Under the pieces are notes generated by a model. That model was given only the letters and a program-made list of their open reading frames with translations, did no database searches and was not told the origin of the DNA. Positions 9,084 to 16,742 of a stretch of DNA of 64,000 nucleotides are shown here, piece by piece (position 1 is the first letter of the stretch; the number at the start of each line of letters is the position of its first letter). The translations under genes and the position numbers were made by a program. The DNA is taken from positions 1-64,000 of the forward strand of contig CAJMQU010000022.1 of NCBI GenBank assembly GCA_905215555.1. The letters run 5' to 3'. Origin of the DNA: an uncultured bacterium (GTDB lineage: Bacteria > Bacteroidota > Bacteroidia > Bacteroidales > Bacteroidaceae).

Positions 9084-9171
9084 AGGAAAAGGGAAATTAC
9101 ATTTTATAGCATAGGCATACAAAAAAAACAAAAAATCTTTTGGTAAAATCCCAGAAGTATTTATCTTTGCA

Positions 9172-9179
9172 AGCGAAAT
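9172..9179 (+). promoter_or_regulatory. -7 promoter element of the perR-like gene
   Basis: TATCTTTG, a full match to the Bacteroides -7 consensus, 36 bases before the perR-like start. The palindrome at 9185-9197 would cover the transcription start. Confidence 0.75.
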
Positions 9180-9184
9180 AAAAA

Positions 9185-9197
9185 TGTAATTATTACA
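9185..9197. promoter_or_regulatory. Candidate Fur/PerR-box operator (autoregulatory)
   Basis: TGTAAT-T-ATTACA is a perfect 6-1-6 palindrome, with the dyad geometry of Fur/PerR boxes. It sits 6-18 bases after the -7 element, where a bound repressor would block transcription of the Fur-family gene itself. Confidence 0.6.
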
Positions 9198-9215
9198 AGT
9201 TTGAACTAAAAGAAT

Positions 9216-9626
9216 ATGGAAGTAGTAGTAGAACGTTTGCAAAAACATAACATTAAACCTTCAGTGCAGCGCATAGCTATCATGAAATATCTCATGGAGC
9301 ACCGCACACACCCGACGGTAGATGAAATTTACACGGCGTTGTCTCCTACTATCCCTACACTCTCAAAAACTACAGTCTACAACACGCTGAAAATTTTGAG
9401 TGAACAAGGAGCTGCACAGACCCTGACCATCGATGAGCGTAACACATGTTATGACGCCGACACCACTCCGCATGCACATTTCCTCTGCAAACGTTGTGGG
9501 AAAATTTATGACTTACCATGCGACAATATGGTCAAAAGAGTGGTTAATACGGACATGGATGGACACGAAGTGCAGGAAATCCACTATTATTATAAAGGAA
9601 TCTGTAAACAATGTAAAGAAGATTAA
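9216..9626 (+). CDS. perR: Fur-family transcriptional repressor, PerR-like
   Basis: 136-residue Fur-family regulator. The N-terminal winged helix (KPSVQRIAIMKYLMEHRTHPTVDEIY...LSKTTVYNTLKIL) is followed by a dimerisation domain with metal-binding His/Asp residues (DTTPHAHFLCKRCGKIYDL) and two CxxC pairs (CKRC and CKQC at the C-terminus) for structural zinc. The gene is directly upstream of reverse rubrerythrin, a peroxide-detoxifying enzyme, which favours PerR (peroxide response) over Fur (iron). Candidate operators lie in its own promoter and just before the rubrerythrin gene. The PerR versus Fur choice is inferred from context. Confidence 0.88.
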   Translation: MEVVVERLQKHNIKPSVQRIAIMKYLMEHRTHPTVDEIYTALSPTIPTLSKTTVYNTLKILSEQGAAQTLTIDERNTCYDADTTPHAHFLCKRCGKIYDLPCDNMVKRVVNTDMDGHEVQEIHYYYKGICKQCKED

Positions 9627-9627
9627 C

Positions 9628-9640
9628 GTTATAATATAAC
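9628..9640. promoter_or_regulatory. Candidate PerR-box-like palindrome before rubrerythrin
   Basis: GTTATA-A-TATAAC is a perfect 6-1-6 palindrome starting two bases after the perR stop codon and 36 bases before the rubrerythrin ATG. Its AT-rich 6-1-6 layout is like the operator at 9185-9197 but the sequence differs. It would allow separate control of rubrerythrin. Confidence 0.45.
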
Positions 9641-9675
9641 AAACGAATAACTAATTCAATTAAATCAGAAAGAAA

Positions 9676-10233
9676 ATGAAAAAATTCAGATGTACTGTAT
9701 GCGGTTACGTATATGAAGGTGATGCCGCTCCTGAGAAATGCCCGTTGTGTAAAGCTCCTGCAAGCAAATTCGTAGAAGTAGTGGAAGCTACTGAAGACGG
9801 TCCTCTTACTTTTGCTGACGAACACGTTATCGGTGTAGCTAAAGGTTGCGACGAAGAAATGATCAAAGACCTGAACAACCACTTCATGGGCGAATGTACA
9901 GAAGTAGGTATGTACTTGGCAATGAGCCGTCAGGCTGACCGCGAAGGTTATCCCGAAGTAGCAGAAGCTTTCAAGCGTTACGCTTGGGAAGAAGCAGAAC
10001 ACGCCTCTAAATTTGCTGAACTGCTGGGTGACTGCGTATGGGATACAAAGACTAACCTCGAAAAGAGAATGAACGCTGAATCAGGCGCTTGCGAAGACAA
10101 AAAACGCATCGCTACCCGTGCAAAAGCTCTGAACCTGGATGCAATCCATGACACTGTTCATGAAATGGCAAAAGATGAAGCTCGTCATGGTAAAGGCTTC
10201 GAAGGTCTGTACAACCGTTATTTCAAGAAATAA
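9676..10233 (+). CDS. Reverse rubrerythrin
   Basis: 185-residue cytoplasmic peroxide-scavenging protein. The rubredoxin domain is at the N-terminus ([10 protein letters not shown]...CPLCKAP, four Cys binding one iron), and the ferritin-like di-iron four-helix bundle follows ([51 protein letters not shown]). This order is the reverse of classical rubrerythrin, as in the clostridial revRbr proteins. Electrons pass from the rubredoxin site to the di-iron site to reduce hydrogen peroxide. It is probably co-transcribed with and repressed by the PerR-like regulator 49 bases upstream. A strong terminator follows. Confidence 0.93.
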   Translation: MKKFRCTVCGYVYEGDAAPEKCPLCKAPASKFVEVVEATEDGPLTFADEHVIGVAKGCDEEMIKDLNNHFMGECTEVGMYLAMSRQADREGYPEVAEAFKRYAWEEAEHASKFAELLGDCVWDTKTNLEKRMNAESGACEDKKRIATRAKALNLDAIHDTVHEMAKDEARHGKGFEGLYNRYFKK

Positions 10234-10260
10234 AAAGAACACAAATTTTGTGTTGACAGA

Positions 10261-10290
10261 AGAGGATGCGGCAATGCATCCTCTTTTTTT
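10261..10290 (+). terminator. Rho-independent terminator after rubrerythrin
   Basis: AGAGGATGC (10261-10269) and GCATCCTCT (10276-10284) form a 9-bp stem with a 6-base loop, followed by a run of Ts. A smaller hairpin around ACACAAATTTTGTGT lies just upstream. Confidence 0.95.
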
Positions 10291-10312
10291 ATCCCTATAT
10301 CACACTTTTTTC

Positions 10313-10320
10313 TATTTTTG
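10313..10320 (+). promoter_or_regulatory. -7 promoter element of the ECF sigma operon
   Basis: TATTTTTG matches TAnnTTTG and lies 39 bases before the sigma-factor start, directly after the rubrerythrin terminator. Confidence 0.55.
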
Positions 10321-10359
10321 ATGTCACGTTCTCTTTTCCCGTTCGTCTTATCAATGTAA

Positions 10360-10881
10360 ATGGAACTTAAACAATTCAAAATATCCGTTCTTCCGCTCCG
10401 CGATAAGCTGTTGAATTATGCGCGGAAGTTGACCGAGAGTCCGGACGATGCAGAAGATGCCGTGCAGGAAGTCCTGCTCAAGCTATGGAACAAAAGGCTT
10501 GAACTGGAACAGTACCGCAGCATTGAAGCGTTCGCCATGACCATGACACATAATCTCTGCATGGACATGTGGCGCACCAGGCATACCGGCAACGTACCGT
10601 TGGAATACGTACAGGATGCCACTCCCGGCGGAACACCGGAACGCCTGCTCGAAATAAAGGACGAAATCCGCCTGATGCGTGAAATCATCGACTCGCTGCC
10701 CACCTTGCAGCGCACCATCATGAGGATGAAGGACATTGAGGAATACGAAACGGAAGAGATAGCCGACATCACAGGCTGCAACCCGGAAGCCATCCGGAGC
10801 AACTTGTCGAGGGCACGGAAGAAAGTGAGGGAAATTTACCTGCAAACCATACAAGAAAGAAGAAGGAGGAACCAAGCATGA
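10360..10881 (+). CDS. ECF-type RNA polymerase sigma factor
   Basis: 173-residue sigma-70 family factor of the extracytoplasmic-function type. Region 2 is visible as LLNYARKLTESPDDAEDAVQEVLLKLW with the aromatic/basic -10-melting part AMTMTHNLCMDMWR. Region 4 is LPTLQRTIMRMKDIEEYETEEIADITGCNPEAIRSNLSRARKKVRE, a helix-turn-helix for -35 recognition. It overlaps the next gene by four bases (ATGA), so the two are translationally coupled. The operon continues with a membrane protein, a small secreted protein and an outer-membrane barrel, which suggests an envelope-related regulon. Confidence 0.93.
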   Translation: MELKQFKISVLPLRDKLLNYARKLTESPDDAEDAVQEVLLKLWNKRLELEQYRSIEAFAMTMTHNLCMDMWRTRHTGNVPLEYVQDATPGGTPERLLEIKDEIRLMREIIDSLPTLQRTIMRMKDIEEYETEEIADITGCNPEAIRSNLSRARKKVREIYLQTIQERRRRNQA

Positions 10882-11297
10882 AGATAGAAGAATTAATAGA
10901 ACGCTATTTCGAGGGACAGACCTCGTGCGAGGAAGAACGCGAACTGCGCCGTTTCTTCACCAGCGAAAGTGTGCCTGAACACCTTCAAGTGTACCGCCCC
11001 TTATTCGCTTGTCTGGCACAGGAAGCGAAAGCATTCCGGGAAGAAAGCACGCTCACAGCAAAAGCTCTCTCCCGTCACCGCCGATTTATTTATATGATGA
11101 GCGGTGTGGCGGCCGGATTATTATTGCTTATCGGTATTGCCGGTACCAAACAATATCTGCACATCACCCCGGAAAATTACGTCATCATTGACGGTAAACA
11201 ATATACCGACGACAACCTGGTGCGCGAACAAGCCCTTGCCGCTTTCCGCGATATGCGGACCACAGAAGATGAAGTGCTCGACTTAATGTTTGAATAA
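10878..11297 (+). CDS. Small membrane protein, likely anti-sigma partner
   Basis: 139-residue protein with an acidic cytoplasmic N-terminus (MKIEELIERYFEGQTSCEEE), a single transmembrane helix near residues 75-93 (MSGVAAGLLLLIGIAG), and a short periplasmic tail ending in DEVLDLMFE. Its start codon overlaps the sigma-factor stop. The N-terminal segment resembles the starts of Bacteroidetes anti-sigma and sigma-operon proteins. With one TM helix and stoichiometric coupling to an ECF sigma factor, an anti-sigma role is likely, but no known anti-sigma domain is recognisable beyond that. This is inference from context. Confidence 0.7.
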   Translation: MKIEELIERYFEGQTSCEEERELRRFFTSESVPEHLQVYRPLFACLAQEAKAFREESTLTAKALSRHRRFIYMMSGVAAGLLLLIGIAGTKQYLHITPENYVIIDGKQYTDDNLVREQALAAFRDMRTTEDEVLDLMFE

Positions 11298-11314
11298 CAG
11301 AAAAAATAATAGAT

Positions 11315-11764
11315 ATGATTATGAAAAAGCTCATTCGTACCCTGCTATGTTGCCTGCTGTTAGTGTTCAGCAGCGGCATGTATGCCCAAAATGGGCTACA
11401 AATAGCTTCCGTATTCCAGAAATACGGCAACCAGAAAGGGGCTACCTACGTGGAACTTTCCAAGATGTTATCCAAGAACTGGGACATCACCCACTACCAA
11501 AGCCTGAAACTGGCGAAAGCAGAAAAAGCATTGCCCGACATCTACCGTTGCCTGGAAGCGGACCGTGAACATGCCAGAAAAATAAAAGAAGTGGTGACCG
11601 ACGGACAGATACAGTCAGGCTACTACCAACTGCCTCCATTGCAAAACAAGACCAACCGTTTCATACTGTTCCGGCTTGGAAAGAAAGGAGAAGCCACACT
11701 TATTTATATTGAAGGCGAAATAGACAGTGACGACCTCGTCACACTGATATTCAGCAAAGACTGA
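11315..11764 (+). CDS. Secreted protein of the DUF4252/DUF6108 kind
   Basis: 149-residue exported protein. The signal peptide KKLIRTLLCCLLLVFSSGMYAQ is followed by a mixed alpha/beta domain ending in LIYIEGEIDSDDLVTLIFSKD. The pattern (a basic amphipathic first half with KYGNQKGATYVELSKMLSK, and a closing strand with an I-G-x-I-D-S motif) is like the small DUF4252-type proteins that follow ECF sigma/anti-sigma genes in Bacteroides. I cannot settle the exact family. Two in-frame ATGs (11315, 11321) are equally possible starts. It lies 17 bases after the membrane protein gene, clearly in the same operon. Function unknown. Confidence 0.72.
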   Translation: MIMKKLIRTLLCCLLLVFSSGMYAQNGLQIASVFQKYGNQKGATYVELSKMLSKNWDITHYQSLKLAKAEKALPDIYRCLEADREHARKIKEVVTDGQIQSGYYQLPPLQNKTNRFILFRLGKKGEATLIYIEGEIDSDDLVTLIFSKD

Positions 11765-11798
11765 CTTTGGAAATTATAAATCACAAATTATAAAACTT

Positions 11799-12674
11799 AT
11801 GAAACGAATCGTATTTTTATTCCTCATCATGACTTCCATGACTGTCATGGCACAAGAAAGTATCCCGCAAGACACTACCCTCTACCTCAACGGACGGAAG
11901 GTAGTTATCAAAGAACGTGACGGCAAAATCAAAGTAAAGATGTACGAAGCCAAAGCCGAAAACGATACCATAGAAAATACACAGGTATTCGAAGGTGTAT
12001 ATCTGGACGGTCGCAGCATTGAACGGACCACCACCGTTTCCGTACCTTTTATGAAGAAGAAAAAAGGCAATTATCGCTTCGATCCGCATTATCCTGCCAT
12101 CTACTTTGGATTCAACAAACTGGCAAGCGGCAAGTTTCAATATTCCGCCGAAGTTCCGCAACTCGGCTCTAAATCCTGGGAATGGGGTATCAACCTGTTT
12201 AATACCGGTGTTGCCATCACCCGGAACAATCATTGGGGACTCACCACAACTCTTGGTTTGGCACGCATCGTCTATAAATTAGATGATAATTATGGTTTTG
12301 AGAAAGTGGACGGTATCACAGTCTGCCGCCCGGCTGAAGACGTAGACTATCAAAAAAGCTGGCTGCGGTATTGGGCTTTCCGCCTGCCCGTCAGCCTGGA
12401 ATGGCAGACTAAATTCGGCAGTCGCCGAGCCTTTCTTGCAGCCGGTCCGGAAGTGGAATGGCGTGTGGGAGTTAAATCCAGAGCCAAATATGATAATAAA
12501 AAACACACATTGAGTGATAAGTTAAATACCCATCCGCTTGGATTGAACCTGTTGTTACAGGCAGGTTACGGTTGCCTGGGATTCAACGCTCGCTTCGCGC
12601 TCACTTCTTTGTTTGAAAAGAATAAAGGACCTGAACTCTATCCGGCTTCCATAGGCATAGGCTTATACTGGTAA
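11799..12674 (+). CDS. Outer-membrane beta-barrel protein of the sigma operon
   Basis: 291-residue exported protein. A cleavable signal (MKRIVFLFLIMTSMTVMAQ) precedes a charged N-terminal part with VVIKERDGKIKVKMYE, then a C-terminal half of alternating strands typical of a small barrel (WGLTTTLGLARIVYKL, FRLPVSLEWQTKFGS, HPLGLNLLLQAGYG) ending in IGIGLYW with a terminal aromatic. It is the last gene of the ECF sigma operon, 34 bases after the preceding gene. It may be an envelope component that the sigma system controls or monitors. The family name is uncertain; the barrel assignment comes from strand pattern only. Confidence 0.75.
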   Translation: MKRIVFLFLIMTSMTVMAQESIPQDTTLYLNGRKVVIKERDGKIKVKMYEAKAENDTIENTQVFEGVYLDGRSIERTTTVSVPFMKKKKGNYRFDPHYPAIYFGFNKLASGKFQYSAEVPQLGSKSWEWGINLFNTGVAITRNNHWGLTTTLGLARIVYKLDDNYGFEKVDGITVCRPAEDVDYQKSWLRYWAFRLPVSLEWQTKFGSRRAFLAAGPEVEWRVGVKSRAKYDNKKHTLSDKLNTHPLGLNLLLQAGYGCLGFNARFALTSLFEKNKGPELYPASIGIGLYW

Positions 12675-12698
12675 GAGTAGCACTGCACCTGCAATATC

Positions 12699-12760
12699 GA
12701 TTGGTTTTAGCTGATAAAGCAAAAAGATTTCTTATCTTTGCCTTATTACTAAAACCAATC
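12699..12760. repeat. Perfect 12-bp inverted repeat flanking the guaD promoter
   Basis: GATTGGTTTTAG (12699-12710) and CTAAAACCAATC (12749-12760) are exact reverse complements 38 bases apart, and the TATCTTTG promoter box lies between them. Similarity extends a little further inward (ATAAAG versus ATAAGG with a 1-base shift). The left arm lies upstream of the promoter and the right arm in the leader just before the start codon. Confidence 0.85.
12733..12740 (+). promoter_or_regulatory. -7 promoter element of guaD
   Basis: TATCTTTG, a full consensus match, 28 bases before the guanine deaminase ATG and inside the inverted repeat at 12699-12760. Confidence 0.75.
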
Positions 12761-12768
12761 ATTGTATT

Positions 12769-13236
12769 ATGACCAAAGAAGAACTAATGAGAAAAGCGAT
12801 TGAGCTCTCTACGGAGAACGTCGCTAGCGGTGGCGGTCCGTTTGGTGCCGTCATTGCCAAAGATGGTGAAATTATAGCTACCGGAGTAAACCGTGTGACA
12901 TCTTCGTGCGATCCGACAGCCCATGCCGAAGTCAGTGCCATCCGTGCAGCGGCAGCCAAACTGGGCACTTTCGACCTCAGCGGATACGAAATCTATACTT
13001 CTTGCGAACCATGCCCCATGTGCCTCGGTGCTATCTATTGGGCACGACTGGACAGAATGTATTACGGAAACAACAAGACTGATGCCAAAAATATAGGTTT
13101 CGACGACTCTTTCATTTATGACGAAATTGCCTTAAAGCCTGCCGACCGTAAACTGCCGTCGGAAATATTGTTGCATGACGAAGCGATCAGAGCTTTTGAA
13201 GCATGGAGTGAGAAGGAAGACAAGATAGCCTATTAA
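12769..13236 (+). CDS. guaD: Guanine deaminase (cytidine-deaminase fold)
   Basis: 155-residue zinc deaminase that probably converts guanine to xanthine. The catalytic motif HAEVSAIRAA supplies His and the proton-shuttle Glu, and CEPCPMCLGAIYWARL supplies the two Cys ligands. The downstream DAKNIGFDDSFIYDEI and the C-terminal tail with FEAWSEKEDKIAY closely follow the Bacillus GuaD pattern rather than TadA or CDA. The gene is monocistronic, with its own consensus promoter embedded in an inverted repeat and a stem-loop downstream. tRNA adenosine deaminase is the main alternative, but the FDDSFIY segment argues against it. Confidence 0.88.
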   Translation: MTKEELMRKAIELSTENVASGGGPFGAVIAKDGEIIATGVNRVTSSCDPTAHAEVSAIRAAAAKLGTFDLSGYEIYTSCEPCPMCLGAIYWARLDRMYYGNNKTDAKNIGFDDSFIYDEIALKPADRKLPSEILLHDEAIRAFEAWSEKEDKIAY

Positions 13237-13322
13237 GAGACTGTCAACAAAGGATTAACTTCTTGAAAACCAACTCTTAGCTCCTTGTAAAAAATATCAT
13301 TTTCAAAGTATTATAAAACAGT

Positions 13323-13360
13323 AAATCCCCAAAGTCCTGTAATGCAGGCTCCGGGGATTT
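13323..13360. terminator. Stem-loop between convergent guaD and FadL-type genes
   Basis: AAATCCCC (13323-13330) pairs with GGGGATTT (13353-13360), and CCTG/CAGG pairs inside. A short TTTT run closes the plus-strand side. It probably terminates guaD transcription and may serve both strands. Confidence 0.7.
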
Positions 13361-13417
13361 TGGGTTAATACACAAGGTATTTGCAATGAAAGGTTATTTG
13401 CTTATATTGTTATTCTT

Positions 13418-15016
13418 TTAGAAACGCATACCTAAGGTTAATATCACCTGACTACGTGTATTTGTCACTTTTGTCTTATTCAGATATTCATCATCAAAAG
13501 CATAGAAATCAGACTTATAGGTACTATATTGATATGCCAAATCTGCATAAACCAATGAACCACGATATCCAATACCTAATGTATAATTACTCTTAGATTT
13601 CGTATTAGCATAGTCCGTATCTGTCATAACAGAATTCAATGGTAAATCTTTATATGCTCCATCTTTAAAAGCCGCAGAACTGTAATTATATCCGGCACGC
13701 AAAGCAAATTCCGGAATAACCTTATATTCAGCACCTAGACGAAGAGTACTTACTCCTTTCAGCATTTCTTTTACAGTCAAGTTCTCATATCCCATTTCAT
13801 CTCCTTCAGGATAATGAAGACGTATACTTGAATAATCCTGATATTCATATTCAGCACCAAGAGCGAGGCTTGTACCTACTGTATATCCTAAACTTATATT
13901 ATATTTCCACGGAGTACGAAGTTCATAATCATAAGCCATATCTTTATTATTCAGATAATTATAACTATCTACAGTTACACGACGAAGTTCAACATCTCCT
14001 GTATTATCTTCAGCTTTCCTATAAATATCAGATACAAGAATAGCATTAGTAGCCAATGTCAACTTATAAAATGTAGGAGTATGTATTGCAAGACCAATGC
14101 GCAAAGGGGATGTTTCAAAAGGACGTATAATCGCTCCGAATTTAAAATCAAATCCCGTTCCATCAATTTTTGTCCAACTGGTCAACTCATATCCCGCACG
14201 CTCTCCATAATCTTCACTGTAAACAGAACTTTTGGTATAATTCATATCATAAGCTCCAACAGTCATGCCTAAATATACTCGATCATTAAAGTTGAAAGAG
14301 ATATTGAAATCATATTGATCAACTCCCCCTGTCTCACGTGATTTGAATTTACTATAAGGTTGAGGAAGATAAGCTTCGAATCCAGTTATTTGATCTTTAT
14401 CATTACGAATCGGATTATAAAGATAACCTTCCCATCCTAAAGCAGACAACCATCCTACATTACTATCATCAAAAACATTACCTGTAGCGCTTACATCATC
14501 AATATTATACCCCTTGTTTAACATTCCACCAGCCTGTGAAGCCATTAAAAACGTTTGCGAAACAACATCACCATCAGGTGTCAGATTAAGCAAACCTTCC
14601 ATCGACGTTGTCTTATTGAATGATTTGGCACGATTATAATTGAAAGCAAAGTTTACATAACGCAAAGCAGTCTGGTTACCTATTTTATTAGAAAACACAA
14701 AACCAGCATTATTCAATTGCCAACGGTTCTTATTCGAGTTGAAAGTATTTCCACCATATGTACTTTCCGTTCCAGTAGATGAGAAACCAAATGAAACAGC
14801 AGCGTCATTACTACGATAGATACCTATACCAGCAGGATTGGTTGCAATGGTAGACATGTCACCCCCCAGTGCTCCCATAGCTCCGCCCATACCTACAAAA
14901 CGAGCTGTCCCATTCAAATCCTTCTCTGTCATCTTTGCAACATCATATATAGTCTGTGCCCCCATTCCTATTGAAGCAAGCAAGGAAAAGGCTACTAAAG
15001 TCAACTTCTTATTCAT
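13418..15016 (-). CDS. OmpP1/FadL/TodX-family outer-membrane protein
   Basis: 532-residue outer-membrane barrel of the FadL (long-chain fatty acid / hydrophobic compound channel) type. After the signal peptide MNKKLTLVAFSLLASIGMGA comes the FadL-like plug region TARFVGMGGAMGALGGDMSTIATNPAGIGIYRS. Long beta strands run to the C-terminus, which ends ...SQVILTLGMRF with a terminal Phe. The ATG at 15016 is preferred over an upstream in-frame TTG at 15022. It follows the Gly/Arg-rich secreted protein gene by 46 bases on the same strand and is probably co-transcribed. The substrate is unknown; many Bacteroides encode such a protein as a conserved single gene. Confidence 0.87.
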   Translation of the reverse strand: MNKKLTLVAFSLLASIGMGAQTIYDVAKMTEKDLNGTARFVGMGGAMGALGGDMSTIATNPAGIGIYRSNDAAVSFGFSSTGTESTYGGNTFNSNKNRWQLNNAGFVFSNKIGNQTALRYVNFAFNYNRAKSFNKTTSMEGLLNLTPDGDVVSQTFLMASQAGGMLNKGYNIDDVSATGNVFDDSNVGWLSALGWEGYLYNPIRNDKDQITGFEAYLPQPYSKFKSRETGGVDQYDFNISFNFNDRVYLGMTVGAYDMNYTKSSVYSEDYGERAGYELTSWTKIDGTGFDFKFGAIIRPFETSPLRIGLAIHTPTFYKLTLATNAILVSDIYRKAEDNTGDVELRRVTVDSYNYLNNKDMAYDYELRTPWKYNISLGYTVGTSLALGAEYEYQDYSSIRLHYPEGDEMGYENLTVKEMLKGVSTLRLGAEYKVIPEFALRAGYNYSSAAFKDGAYKDLPLNSVMTDTDYANTKSKSNYTLGIGYRGSLVYADLAYQYSTYKSDFYAFDDEYLNKTKVTNTRSQVILTLGMRF

Positions 15017-15062
15017 AATCAATATTCTTTCTAGTTCAAAAATATTACATTCTCACATCTAT

Positions 15063-16460
15063 TTATCTTCTTCCACCGCTTCTGCTGGAAGAACCGCCTC
15101 CGCCCCCACTTGAACGAGAAGAACCTCCACTACCGCCTGAAGAATAACTACCACCGGAACGCGAACTACTACCTGATGAATAGCTACTACCGGAAGAACG
15201 AGTACTAGAAGAAGAAGAACGGTTATAGTCATAAGAACGAGTATTTGTACCATTATTATAACTACGTGGAGTAGATGAGCTGCCACGGTTGTATGTTGAC
15301 GAACTGCGGGTACTACTACTGCGGGTACTGGTTCCCGAACGAACTGCAGAACTTCCACGAGTACTGCTGCTACGCACGTTTTCCACACCACTATTATATG
15401 AACTGCTACGAGTACTGCTCGGACGCGTATATGTAGACCGACGTGATGAAGCTGCATCTGTTCGTGTACTCATTCCAGGACGTTCAGAAGAAGAACGCGT
15501 CCCTACTACACGTCGAGTTGAGCTCGTACCGGAACTTCTTCTAACTTCTCCACTTGTAGAACCAGAACTACGACGAACCTGATAACCACTTGTAGAACCC
15601 GATGAACGACGGGCAGTAGATGATCCTGACACTCGATTTCCGGAAGATACGCGGTTTCCATAAGAGCGTCTGTCCGTATAGACACGACCACTTCCCCAGT
15701 TGCCCCCTCCCCAGTGTCCACCAGGATACCAGCCACCGCCGGGGTAATAATGATGATGATGATGGTGTCCCCATCCCCAGCTCCAGCCGCCGTAGAAGCC
15801 ACCCCAACCTATACCCCAGCCGCCATAGCCGTAATAAGGCGAGTAACCTCCCCAGCCATAATAAGGATAGCCACCCCAACCATAGGAGTTATAGCGCCAA
15901 TCCCACCATAAACGGTTGGAGAAAGTAGGGAAAGCATAAGCATACAACCCATCAGTATATACATTCCAGTCCCATGAATTCAGACCATAAACGACATCCC
16001 AATAATACGGGCTGCTGATGCTCACGGCATAACGCGGATTACGGAAACGCACGATACGCATTGCATATTCGTAATCATCTTCCGAACCTTCGAAGCCGTT
16101 CACCCATTCACCTTCCGGATCGGGCACTGCTTTTTCTTTAATATATAAGGTATCGTCTTCCATGACGAAATCATTCTCACGCGAATCATAACGACGGTTA
16201 TATTCATCTACATCACGTGTGTTTCCTTTACGATCCTGTACTACAACGGTAGTGTTACCCGGCGACGTATAAACCGTAGTCGGTGCATTCGACTTTACTA
16301 CAATTTCTTCAGCCGGAGCAGTAACTGTTACCTTTTTCTCCTGCTTCTTTTCCTTCTTGTCCTTGGAAGGAACGTAGTAAAGGTCGTCATCTATGCTCTG
16401 CGCCGCAACCATCCAGGGAAGGCACAAGGCAAAAAGCGATAAAAAAACAATCTTTTTCAT
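15063..16460 (-). CDS. Secreted low-complexity protein: Tyr/Trp/Gly core, natural His6, Arg/Ser tail
   Basis: 465-residue exported protein with signal MKKIVFLSLFALCLPWMVAAQ. Residues about 25-180 are ordinary, with a Lys-rich start and a folded-looking segment around PEGEWVNGFEGSEDDYEYAM. Residues about 185-265 are rich in Gly, Tyr and Trp (repeats of YGWGGY) and include six consecutive His. The last 190 residues are almost only Arg, Ser, Thr, Gly and Tyr, with repeated RSSG and STRSSS motifs. The chosen ATG at 16460 gives the signal peptide; an upstream in-frame ATG at 16604 lies before the -7 box at 16507-16514. It probably forms an operon with the FadL-type gene. Function not recognised; its composition suggests a surface-adhesive or envelope-binding role. 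Confidence 0.82.
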   Translation of the reverse strand: MKKIVFLSLFALCLPWMVAAQSIDDDLYYVPSKDKKEKKQEKKVTVTAPAEEIVVKSNAPTTVYTSPGNTTVVVQDRKGNTRDVDEYNRRYDSRENDFVMEDDTLYIKEKAVPDPEGEWVNGFEGSEDDYEYAMRIVRFRNPRYAVSISSPYYWDVVYGLNSWDWNVYTDGLYAYAFPTFSNRLWWDWRYNSYGWGGYPYYGWGGYSPYYGYGGWGIGWGGFYGGWSWGWGHHHHHHYYPGGGWYPGGHWGGGNWGSGRVYTDRRSYGNRVSSGNRVSGSSTARRSSGSTSGYQVRRSSGSTSGEVRRSSGTSSTRRVVGTRSSSERPGMSTRTDAASSRRSTYTRPSSTRSSSYNSGVENVRSSSTRGSSAVRSGTSTRSSSTRSSSTYNRGSSSTPRSYNNGTNTRSYDYNRSSSSSTRSSGSSYSSGSSSRSGGSYSSGGSGGSSRSSGGGGGSSSRSGGRR

Positions 16461-16506
16461 ATGGGTGTGGTTTATAGGTTTTACATTAATCCATTTTATC
16501 ACGTCA

Positions 16507-16514
16507 CAAAGATA
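16507..16514 (-). promoter_or_regulatory. -7 promoter element of the secreted-protein/FadL operon
   Basis: TATCTTTG on the minus strand, 46 bases before the ATG at 16460. It diverges from the prmA promoter. Confidence 0.72.
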
Positions 16515-16558
16515 GCGATGGGATTTACCGTATACAGGAGAATTTCCCCAAATGATTG

Positions 16559-16638
16559 TAGGGAATTCCCTAAATACCTTATCTTTAAAAAAGATAAGCT
16601 GCATCTCAGCACAACTTTTTCATGCAAGCATGAAAGTT
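16559..16638. repeat. Three successive palindromes in a divergent promoter region
   Basis: Between the divergent -7 boxes stand TAGGGAATTCCCTA (16559-16572, perfect), CTTATCTTT-aaa-AAAGATAAG (16578-16598, perfect 9-bp arms), and AACTTTTTCATGC-aa-GCATGAAAGTT (16613-16638, two extra Ts in one arm). They could be operator sites or RNA hairpins. The middle one carries a TATCTTT half-promoter on each strand. Confidence 0.75.
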
Positions 16639-16655
16639 CTGCATTCGATTTGTAT

Positions 16656-16663
16656 TATCTTTG
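16656..16663 (+). promoter_or_regulatory. -7 promoter element of prmA
   Basis: TATCTTTG, a full consensus match, giving a leader of about 70 bases before the prmA ATG at 16743. Confidence 0.72.
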
Positions 16664-16742
16664 CAGATGATAAACAAATATACAAAGAAAGTGGTTCGTC
16701 TTATAGAGAAGCTCTTTGTATTTAACAATAAATTGTATTCCA

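Noticed and set aside
15745..15765. His6 coding stretch as a vector or tagging artefact
   Set aside because: It lies inside a long natural Gly/Tyr/Trp-rich block in a chromosomal gene, without vector sequence around it.
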